Positions 1-5,468 of a DNA stretch of 6,590 nt are shown one piece after another. Within the stretch, counting starts at the first letter, position 1. Each line of letters begins with the position of its first letter. Below the pieces are notes generated by a model. It was not told the DNA's origin, did not search any database, and saw only the letters and a list, made by a program, of their open reading frames with translations. Source of the DNA: an uncultured Lachnospiraceae bacterium. GTDB taxonomy: Bacteria > Bacillota > Clostridia > Lachnospirales > Lachnospiraceae. The position numbers were made by a program, and so were the translations under genes. The stretch covers positions 1-6,590 of the forward strand of contig CAJORC010000134.1 of NCBI GenBank assembly GCA_905236615.1, written 5' to 3'.

Positions 1-486
1 CTCGATTATTCCCTCGCCTATAATCTTATCCTCCAGAGGTATTTTGAGCCGCAGTTTCGAACCGCGGCAGGCTTCCTGAAGAAGAACGAGATAAACGATT
101 ACGCGGATAAGCTGATAGAACAGTATGACGTGCGTTCGGGCCAGGGAAGGATAACCAGAGCAAGGAGCATGTCCGGAGGAAATCAGCAGAAGGCGATAAT
201 AGCCCGTGAAATGGATAAAAAGCATGAACTGCTCATAGCCGTTCAGCCTACCCGTGGTGTCGATGTCGGTGCTATCGAGTCAATTCATAAACAGCTTATT
301 GCCGAAAGAGATGCCGGAAAGGCGATTCTTCTTATATCACTGGAACTTGAGGAGGTTTTGAGCGTACCTGACAGGATCCTCGTTATGTATGAAGGTGAGA
401 TAGTAGGAGAGTTTAATCCTAAGGAAACAAACCGCGAAGAACTTGGTCTTTATATGGCAGGAGCCAAAAGAAAGGAGAGAAGCTGA
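1..486 (+). CDS. nupO: Nucleoside ABC transporter ATP-binding protein, C-terminal part (5' end outside window)
   Basis: This is the last 161 codons of a double-domain ATPase that energises BmpA-type nucleoside import (YufO/NupO/NupA family, usually about 500 residues). The frame is open from base 1, so the gene starts upstream of the window; the GTG at 130 is an internal valine codon, not a start. Numbering from the first codon seen, the ABC signature of the second nucleotide-binding domain is SMSGGNQQK at 56-64, followed by IARE. The Walker B/D-loop region reads LLIAVQPTRGVDVGAIE (77-93), in which the usual acidic pair before PT is Val-Gln. The switch region is ISLELEE (112-118) with no His. 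These departures fit the family's degenerate second ATPase site and are not signs of decay. The stop overlaps the next start by one base. A substrate-binding lipoprotein gene is probably further upstream. Sugar-transporter ATPases of the MglA/RbsA type are related, but the QPTRGVDVGAIE stretch and the permease pair favour nucleosides. Confidence 0.93.
   Translation, partial: LDYSLAYNLILQRYFEPQFRTAAGFLKKNEINDYADKLIEQYDVRSGQGRITRARSMSGGNQQKAIIAREMDKKHELLIAVQPTRGVDVGAIESIHKQLIAERDAGKAILLISLELEEVLSVPDRILVMYEGEIVGEFNPKETNREELGLYMAGAKRKERS
471..478 (+). promoter_or_regulatory. Ribosome binding site for the first permease
   Basis: AAAGGAGA lies 7-8 bases before the ATG at 486, inside the end of the upstream ATPase gene. 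With the TGATG stop/start overlap it supports this start and suggests translational coupling of ATPase and permease. Confidence 0.8.
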
Positions 487-1607
487 TGAAGGAAAAAAAA
501 TCATTGCTTGAAAATCAGGCCTTCCAGTCAATCCTTGCTTCGCTTACATGCATAGTTGCCGGATTGTTCATAGGGTTTATCGTACTTCTCATGATAAATT
601 CAAAGGGTGCGGCTGAGGCTATCCTGACGATCATAAAAAATTATTTCACGTATCCGACTAAGGCTGCGGCAATGAAATATTTCGGTAATACGCTGGTTAA
701 AACGGCACCCTTGCTGCTGTGTGCTCTTTCGGTGCAGTTCTGCTATAAGGCAGGTCTCTTCAACATAGGAGCTGCAGGACAGTATGTATGTGGTGCGGCA
801 GCGACACTTTATGCTGCACTTGCATTAGGCTGCCCATGGTATGTATGCATGATACTTGCAATGATCGCAGGGGGAATATCCGGATGTATCACAGGTGTTC
901 TTAAGGCATACAGAAACGTTAATGAAGTTATTTCGGGAATCATGTTAAACTGGATAGCGCTCTACTCGACAAATATGCTCCTTACATCCGTTAAGGAAAG
1001 CACGAGCCCGTACACGCTTGCAATCGGTGCAACAAATCCGTCGGCGCTTCTTCCTACACTTGGTCTCGAAAAATTATTTTCAAATAATAAGTATGTAACA
1101 CTTGCAATACCGCTTTCTGTAATAATCGCGGTCATTATATGGGTAATACTTACAAAGACTGTTTTCGGTTATGAGTTACTGGCAACAGGTTACAATAAAG
1201 ATGCAGCGAAATATGCAGGAATGAAAGAAAAGAAGAATATAGTCGTAACTCTTGTCATCGGCGGCGCTCTTGCAGGACTTGGTGCTTCACTTCTTTATCT
1301 CAGCGGGTATGAGCAGTGGTCGGTTTCACAGTCTAGCGTACCCGGAATGGGATTTAACGGAATTGCGGCTACATTCCTTGGAGCTCTTCATCCCATAGGA
1401 ACTATTTTTTCTTCTTACTTTATTCAGCATATATCCAGCGGAGGAGCTTATCTGGACAAGCAGGTTTATCCGTCCCAGGTGTCTGACCTGATCTCAGCGA
1501 TAATCATTTATCTCTGCGGATTCGTGCTTTTCTTTAAGCACTGTCTGAATATTTACAACATGAAGAAAAACAAATTTAATAAAAATACGAAAGGAGGTAA
1601 AAGCTGA
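486..1607 (+). CDS. nupP: Nucleoside ABC transporter permease (first subunit, NupP/YufP-like)
   Basis: Integral membrane subunit of the nucleoside importer, from the branched-chain amino acid/ribose-type permease family (BPD_transp_2). The 373-residue product has a short basic N-terminus (MKEKK) and roughly eight to ten hydrophobic segments, for example near 17-37, 73-90, 97-116, 118-138, 150-168, 205-223, 252-273 and 333-351. Family landmarks are FNIGAAGQ at 92-99 (usually FNIGAEGQ), the cytoplasmic coupling loop ATGYNKDAAKYAG around 233-245, and GMGFNGIAATFLGALHPIG at 287-305. The C-terminus is Lys/Asn-rich and likely cytoplasmic. It should pair with the next gene's product as a heterodimer docked on the ATPase encoded upstream. 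The gene overlaps both neighbours by one base (TGATG), which argues for coupled translation. The permease role is very secure; nucleoside specificity rests on similarity to the YufP/RnsC type and on the deoC and cdd neighbours. Confidence 0.93.
   Translation: MKEKKSLLENQAFQSILASLTCIVAGLFIGFIVLLMINSKGAAEAILTIIKNYFTYPTKAAAMKYFGNTLVKTAPLLLCALSVQFCYKAGLFNIGAAGQYVCGAAATLYAALALGCPWYVCMILAMIAGGISGCITGVLKAYRNVNEVISGIMLNWIALYSTNMLLTSVKESTSPYTLAIGATNPSALLPTLGLEKLFSNNKYVTLAIPLSVIIAVIIWVILTKTVFGYELLATGYNKDAAKYAGMKEKKNIVVTLVIGGALAGLGASLLYLSGYEQWSVSQSSVPGMGFNGIAATFLGALHPIGTIFSSYFIQHISSGGAYLDKQVYPSQVSDLISAIIIYLCGFVLFFKHCLNIYNMKKNKFNKNTKGGKS
1591..1598 (+). promoter_or_regulatory. Ribosome binding site for the second permease
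   Basis: AAGGAGGT is a near-perfect match to the 16S rRNA anti-Shine-Dalgarno sequence and lies 8 bases before the ATG at 1607. It sits inside the last codons of the first permease gene and fixes the start of the second at the TGATG overlap. Confidence 0.88.
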
Positions 1608-2545
1608 TGTTACTTCTTTTACAGTATACATTACTCTTTTCGTCGGTACTTCTGCTTGTTGCTCTGGGTGGATGTTTTTCCGAGCACTCAGGTGTAATTA
1701 ACCTCGGACTTGAGGGAATCATGGCAATAGGTGCGCTGGGCGGTGCCCTTACAATGAAGTATCTTGCCAATGCTTCGCCTTTTGTTATTATAATTGCGGT
1801 TGTACTTGCATCTGTTTCATCAGGAATGCTTTATTCATGCCTCTTGGGAATCAGTGCGATAGGCTTTAAGGCTGACCAGACACTTATCGGTACTGCCATG
1901 AATATGCTTGCTACTGCTGTAGCAACGGTTCTGGTTAAATCGATCAATATTGCTGAAAATCCTGACAACGTTTCTGCTACGGTTCAGTACATAAACGGAA
2001 GGAAGGCTTTTATCATTAATGCCGGTAAGATCCAGCTCAGCTGGTTTATGCTGATGGCTGTTGCTGCCCTTGTTATTTCATACATTGTTCTCTACAAGAC
2101 CAAATTCGGTCTCAGGCTTATGGCGTGCGGTGAACATCCGCAGGCTGCAAACAGCGTAGGTATCGATGTTTTGAAGATGCGCTGGGCGGGTGTACTTATT
2201 TCGGGATTGTTAGGCGGTCTTGGAGGTATTGTTTATATCACGGCCGGTGTAAGTGAGTGGAAATTTGAAACAGGTGTTGCAGGCTTTGGTTTCCTTTCTC
2301 TTGCAGTTATGATCTTCGGTCAGTGGAAACCTCACCGTATTGCATTGGCAGCGCTTTTATTCGGTTTCTTCCGTTCGCTTTCCAATGTATATTCGGGTAT
2401 TGATTTCCTCGCTGCCATGAATATTCCGAGCACGATCTACAATATGATGCCTTATATTATTTCGCTTATCGTTCTTGCACTTACATCAGAGAAGTCAAGG
2501 GCTCCTAAAGCGGAAGGAATACCTTATGACAAGGGAATGCGCTAA
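1607..2545 (+). CDS. nupQ: Nucleoside ABC transporter permease (second subunit, NupQ/YufQ-like)
   Basis: Second membrane subunit of the same importer, 312 residues, the usual size for YufQ/RnsD-type permeases. It is hydrophobic almost throughout, with likely membrane spans near 5-23, 33-50, 57-80, 92-110, 145-163, 193-213, 226-255 and 277-293. Diagnostic stretches are SGVINLGLEGIMAIGA at 28-43 (the INLGLEG motif typical of this subunit), the coupling loop ACGEHPQAANSVGID at 173-187, and GFGFLSLAVMIFGQWKP at 226-242. The C-terminal 20 or so residues are hydrophilic. The start is set by a near-perfect Shine-Dalgarno sequence and the one-base overlap with the preceding gene. It should form a heterodimer with the other permease. 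The gene is followed by a 37-base gap to deoC, so transport and catabolism are probably co-transcribed. Confidence 0.93.
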   Translation: MLLLLQYTLLFSSVLLLVALGGCFSEHSGVINLGLEGIMAIGALGGALTMKYLANASPFVIIIAVVLASVSSGMLYSCLLGISAIGFKADQTLIGTAMNMLATAVATVLVKSINIAENPDNVSATVQYINGRKAFIINAGKIQLSWFMLMAVAALVISYIVLYKTKFGLRLMACGEHPQAANSVGIDVLKMRWAGVLISGLLGGLGGIVYITAGVSEWKFETGVAGFGFLSLAVMIFGQWKPHRIALAALLFGFFRSLSNVYSGIDFLAAMNIPSTIYNMMPYIISLIVLALTSEKSRAPKAEGIPYDKGMR

Positions 2546-2563
2546 TAGGAATCCATAAGGAAA

Positions 2564-2571
2564 GAGAGGAG
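2564..2571 (+). promoter_or_regulatory. Ribosome binding site for deoC
   Basis: GAGAGGAG lies in the 37-base gap after the second permease, 11 bases before the ATG at 2583. The spacing is slightly long, but no better in-frame start lies closer. I see no promoter or terminator in this gap. Confidence 0.7.
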
Positions 2572-2582
2572 ACGAAATAGAT

Positions 2583-3230
2583 ATGGACGTTAAAGATATT
2601 TTAGCGATTTGCGACCATACGCTTTTGAAGCAGGAAAGTACATGGGATCAGGTTAAGGTCATATGCGATGATGCCATCAACTACTCATGTGCTTCGTTAT
2701 GCATTTCTCCATGCTTTATTAAAAGAGCGCGAGATTATATGGGCGATAAGATGCGCATTACTACGGTAATAGGCTTCCCGAACGGTGCCAATACGACTGC
2801 CGTGAAAGTATTTGAGACGGAAGATGCAATAAAGAACGGTGCAGATGAAATAGATATGGTCATAAATATCGGTGAGCTTAAAGCCGGTAATTATGATTAC
2901 GTTCTTGACGAGATAAAAGCTGTTAAAAAAGCCTGTAACGGTCATATCTTAAAGGTGATCATCGAAACCTGCCTTCTTACTGATGAGGAGAAGATTAAGA
3001 TGTGTGAGCTTGTTACTGAAGCAGCTGCTGATTATATTAAGACATCGACAGGCTTCAGTACAGCAGGAGCAACTTTTGATGATGTAAAACTATTTAAAGA
3101 GCATGTCGGTGAAAATGTTAAAATCAAGGCTGCCGGCGGCATAAGCTCATTGGAAGATGCTGAAAAGTTTATGGAACTGGGTGCATCCCGCCTGGGTACG
3201 TCGCGAATCGTAAAGATAATAAAAGGCTGA
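2583..3230 (+). CDS. deoC: Deoxyribose-phosphate aldolase
   Basis: Class I aldolase (EC 4.1.2.4) that cleaves 2-deoxy-D-ribose 5-phosphate to acetaldehyde and D-glyceraldehyde 3-phosphate, the last step of deoxynucleoside catabolism in the cytoplasm. The 215-residue length is normal for the short bacterial form. Visible landmarks are the N-terminal DHTLLK at 11-16, the proton-relay Asp91 in [16 protein letters not shown], the Schiff-base Lys153 in YIKTSTGFS, and the second active-site Lys182 in KIKAAGGI; these correspond to E. coli Asp102, Lys167 and Lys201. GTSR near 205-208 forms the expected C-terminal phosphate-binding loop. All catalytic residues are present, so the enzyme should be active. 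Its place directly after a nucleoside importer and before a sugar-phosphate mutase and cytidine deaminase marks the locus as a deoxynucleoside-use operon. No DeoR or CytR-like regulator gene is in the window. Confidence 0.97.
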   Translation: MDVKDILAICDHTLLKQESTWDQVKVICDDAINYSCASLCISPCFIKRARDYMGDKMRITTVIGFPNGANTTAVKVFETEDAIKNGADEIDMVINIGELKAGNYDYVLDEIKAVKKACNGHILKVIIETCLLTDEEKIKMCELVTEAAADYIKTSTGFSTAGATFDDVKLFKEHVGENVKIKAAGGISSLEDAEKFMELGASRLGTSRIVKIIKG

Positions 3231-3265
3231 TCGGTCATTGTAAGTATATTCATGTGTATTAACTT

Positions 3266-3273
3266 GGGGAGGT
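3266..3273 (+). promoter_or_regulatory. Strong ribosome binding site for the sugar-phosphate mutase
   Basis: GGGGAGGT is followed by only 4 bases before the ATG at 3278. The match is strong but the spacing is short. It lies at the end of the 47-base gap after deoC, in which I find no convincing promoter or terminator. Confidence 0.75.
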
Positions 3274-3277
3274 AACA

Positions 3278-4963
3278 ATGGACAGATACAAAGAATGGTT
3301 AGAAAAGCTTCCGAAGGATGACCCTCTTTATGAGGAACTTCTTGCTATTAAAGATGATGAGACAGAAATTAAAGAACGCTTCTTTCAGGACCTGAAATTC
3401 GGAACAGCCGGACTTCGCGGAAAAATAAAGGCCGGAACCAACTGCATGAATTTCTACACTGTTGGAAGAGCTACGCAGGGTATATCCAATTATATTGTCG
3501 AATGCGGCGAAGAGGCAATGAAAAAAGGAGTTGTCATCGCTCATGATCCGAGACATTTTTCAAAGGAATTCTCGGATTTTGCAGCTTCGATATTTGCGGC
3601 AAACGGCATAAAAGTCTATTTATTTAAGGGAATGCGTCCGACGCCGCAGCTTGCCTATGTGATAAGACAGCTGCACACGATTTCGGGAATCAATATAACG
3701 GCATCTCACAATCCTAAGGATTACAACGGATATAAGGCTTATTGGGAAGACGGCTGTCAGGTAAGTGCTGAAATAGCTGACGGTATGATGAAGAAGATCG
3801 ATGAACTCAGCTATTTTTCAGGCATAAAAAAGATGGATCTCGACGAGGCAAAAAGTAAAGGACTTGTTGAAATACTCGGAGAGGAATGGGACAGAAAATA
3901 TCTTGACAGGATAGAGTCCTTAAAAATCCATGAAGGCGATGAACTTGACCTGACTATACCGATCGTTTACACACCGCTTAACGGTGCGGGTTCGGTGCCT
4001 TTCTCACAGATGATGAAAGACAGAGGCTTTACGAATTTCAGCATTGTGGAAGAGCAGAGAAACCCGGATCCTGATTTTACTACTGTGGGATATCCAAATC
4101 CCGAAGCACCTGCTGCTTTTAAGATGAGTGAGGAACTCGGAAAGAAGACCGGAGCTGAACTGCTTATGGCTACAGATCCTGATTCTGACCGTTTCGCCAT
4201 AGAAATACTTAGTGATGACGGAAACTATATCCCGCTCAACGGAAACCAGACCGGATATCTTCTTGTAAATTATATCCTTGAAGGACATAAGGATGCAGGA
4301 ACGCTGCCTCAAAAGGGCGCTATGGTCAAATCCATAGTAACGAGTGATATGTCTGCGGTAATGGCAGAGTCTTATGGCGTAAAAATGTTTGAGGCGCTGA
4401 CCGGATTCAAGAATATATGCGGACGTATACCTTTCCTTGAAGAAAACGGTTACACATATCTTTTCGGATATGAAGAATCTGTGGGCTATGCTGCATGTAA
4501 AGATATCAGGGATAAGGACGGAATATCTGCAGGAATGCTTGTTGCAGAAGCTGCAGCATATTACAGAAAGCAGGGAAAGACCTTGTGGCAGGTATTGGAA
4601 GGACTTTATGAAAAGTACGGTTTCTATGCGGAAGATGAGCCCAACCTTATTCTTGAAGGAATCGAAGGAGCAGAGCGGATCTCGCGTATGATGAGCTCGT
4701 TAAGGGCTGATCTGCCTAAAGAAATAGCCGGACTTAAAGTTGATAAAGTAATTGACTATATTAACGGTTATGAGGACATTCCGGCATCAAATGTACTTCG
4801 CTTTTATCTGGAAGACGGAAGCATGTTCTCAGTACGCCCTTCCGGAACAGAGCCGAAGATCAAGTTCTATTTTTACACAAAGCAGGATTCGAGGGAAAAT
4901 GCCCTTAAACGTAACAGCGAGATAAAAGAATCGCTTCTTGAAATAGTAAATGCGGTGGAATAA
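3278..4963 (+). CDS. Phospho-sugar mutase (alpha-D-phosphohexomutase superfamily, PGM2-like; possible phosphopentomutase)
   Basis: Cytoplasmic enzyme of 561 residues, the usual length of the PgcA/PGM2-type mutases that move a phosphate between the 1 position and the 5 or 6 position of a sugar through a phosphoserine. All four active-site loops are seen: the phosphoserine loop TASHNP with Ser143, the metal-binding loop DPDSDR with Asp300, Asp302 and Asp304, the sugar-binding loop GYEES at 397-401, and the phosphate-binding loop RPSGTEPK at 520-527. FGTAGLRGK near 41-49 is the usual N-terminal motif. The family includes bacterial phosphoglucomutases and mammalian PGM2, which acts mainly as a phosphopentomutase. 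Here the gene lies between deoC and cdd, where (deoxy)ribose-1-phosphate must become the 5-phosphate, and no DeoB is present in the window. I therefore infer phosphopentomutase activity, but glucose-1-phosphate activity cannot be excluded. Family placement is secure; substrate is not. Confidence 0.92.
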   Translation: MDRYKEWLEKLPKDDPLYEELLAIKDDETEIKERFFQDLKFGTAGLRGKIKAGTNCMNFYTVGRATQGISNYIVECGEEAMKKGVVIAHDPRHFSKEFSDFAASIFAANGIKVYLFKGMRPTPQLAYVIRQLHTISGINITASHNPKDYNGYKAYWEDGCQVSAEIADGMMKKIDELSYFSGIKKMDLDEAKSKGLVEILGEEWDRKYLDRIESLKIHEGDELDLTIPIVYTPLNGAGSVPFSQMMKDRGFTNFSIVEEQRNPDPDFTTVGYPNPEAPAAFKMSEELGKKTGAELLMATDPDSDRFAIEILSDDGNYIPLNGNQTGYLLVNYILEGHKDAGTLPQKGAMVKSIVTSDMSAVMAESYGVKMFEALTGFKNICGRIPFLEENGYTYLFGYEESVGYAACKDIRDKDGISAGMLVAEAAAYYRKQGKTLWQVLEGLYEKYGFYAEDEPNLILEGIEGAERISRMMSSLRADLPKEIAGLKVDKVIDYINGYEDIPASNVLRFYLEDGSMFSVRPSGTEPKIKFYFYTKQDSRENALKRNSEIKESLLEIVNAVE

Positions 4964-4966
4964 TAA

Positions 4967-5392
4967 ATGTTAGAAGAAAAAGAAATAAAACTCCTGATAG
5001 AAAATGCAATAAATATGCTGCAGCGCTCATATATTCCGTATTCTAATTTTGCTGTCGGAGCATCACTGATGACAAAAGAAGGAAAGATATATAATGGCTG
5101 TAATATTGAAAACTCTGCCTATACTCCGTCAAACTGTGCGGAAAGAACTGCTTTTTTCAAAGCTGTAAGCGAAGGTGAGCGGGATTTTAAGGCAATAGCC
5201 ATTGTTGGCGGACCTAACAGAGTTATCAAGGATTATTGTGCGCCCTGCGGTGTATGCAGACAGGTAATGAGAGAATTTTGTGAGAGTAAAGAGTTCAAGA
5301 TCATTCTTGCAAAAAGTACTGAAGATTATAAAGTATTCAGTCTTGAAGAACTCTTGCCGCTTGGTTTTGGTGCTGATGACTTGAAAAAATAA
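4967..5392 (+). CDS. cdd: Cytidine deaminase
   Basis: Zinc enzyme (EC 3.5.4.5) that hydrolytically deaminates cytidine and deoxycytidine to uridine and deoxyuridine. The 141-residue length fits the small homotetrameric class. The nucleoside-binding NIE is at 47-49. The CAE motif (Cys57, catalytic Glu59) and PCGVC with Cys94 and Cys97 supply three cysteine zinc ligands, as in the B. subtilis enzyme rather than the His-containing E. coli type. The start is 3 bases after the mutase stop, with a weak GGTGGA at 4954-4959 as ribosome binding site, so translation may depend on ribosomes finishing the mutase. The reading frame closes with three successive TAA codons (5390-5398), just before the operon terminator. 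The product would feed imported cytidine into uridine/deoxyuridine phosphorolysis, but no pyrimidine nucleoside phosphorylase gene is seen here. A blasticidin-type deaminase is related but less likely given the context. Confidence 0.96.
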   Translation: MLEEKEIKLLIENAINMLQRSYIPYSNFAVGASLMTKEGKIYNGCNIENSAYTPSNCAERTAFFKAVSEGERDFKAIAIVGGPNRVIKDYCAPCGVCRQVMREFCESKEFKIILAKSTEDYKVFSLEELLPLGFGADDLKK

Positions 5393-5400
5393 TAATAAAA

Positions 5401-5440
5401 CCGTCCAAAATGCATTATTTGTGTTTTGGGCGGCTTTTTT
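5401..5440 (+). terminator. Intrinsic terminator of the nucleoside operon
   Basis: CCGTCCAAAA (5401-5410) pairs with TTTTGGGCGG (5424-5433) with one G-U wobble. The stem can extend inward by three pairs (two wobble, one C-G) to leave a 7-base loop, ATTATTT (5414-5420). A C and a run of six T (5435-5440) follow. It begins 8 bases after the cdd stop and ends the operon. The A-rich stretch before the stem may give weak termination on the other strand, but no opposing gene needs it. Confidence 0.92.
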
Positions 5441-5453
5441 GTACTGCTGAATG

Positions 5454-5462
5454 TGTTATAAT
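5454..5462 (+). promoter_or_regulatory. Extended -10 promoter of the lipoprotein gene
   Basis: TGTTATAAT contains a consensus TATAAT box (5457-5462) preceded by TGN, the extended -10 element. No good -35 box is present: at the proper distance lies the terminator's T-run (5434-5440). Transcription starting about 7 bases after the box would begin at or next to the A of the ATG at 5469. It is a likely promoter by sequence, not shown by experiment. Confidence 0.62.
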
Positions 5463-5468
5463 TAAGAA

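Noticed and set aside
493..500. Run of eight A near the start of the first permease, a possible slippage or phase-variation site
   Set aside because: It codes for an ordinary Glu-Lys-Lys stretch of a basic N-terminus, and A-runs are common in such genomes. There is no alternative frame giving a sensible product.
1069..1092. AT-rich imperfect inverted repeat within the first permease gene
   Set aside because: It is short, imperfect, lies within coding sequence in a loop between membrane spans, and has no partner element.
2546..2582. Catabolite-repression (cre-like) operator or regulator site in the gap before deoC
   Set aside because: I could not find a credible match to the cre consensus or a palindrome there. 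The operon promoter is presumably upstream of the window.
3231..3277. Possible promoter between deoC and the mutase (TATATT at 3245-3250)
   Set aside because: No -35 box at a suitable distance; an AT-rich match of this kind is expected by chance in a short gap, and the operon context explains expression.
2697..4312. Several minus-strand open frames inside deoC and the mutase gene
   Set aside because: They lie opposite well-conserved coding sequence, have no recognisable motifs, and no ribosome binding site or promoter I would trust. They are shadows of the real genes.
4437..4691. An 84-codon plus-strand frame inside the mutase gene
   Set aside because: It overlaps the conserved GYEES region in a different frame and resembles no protein I recognise.
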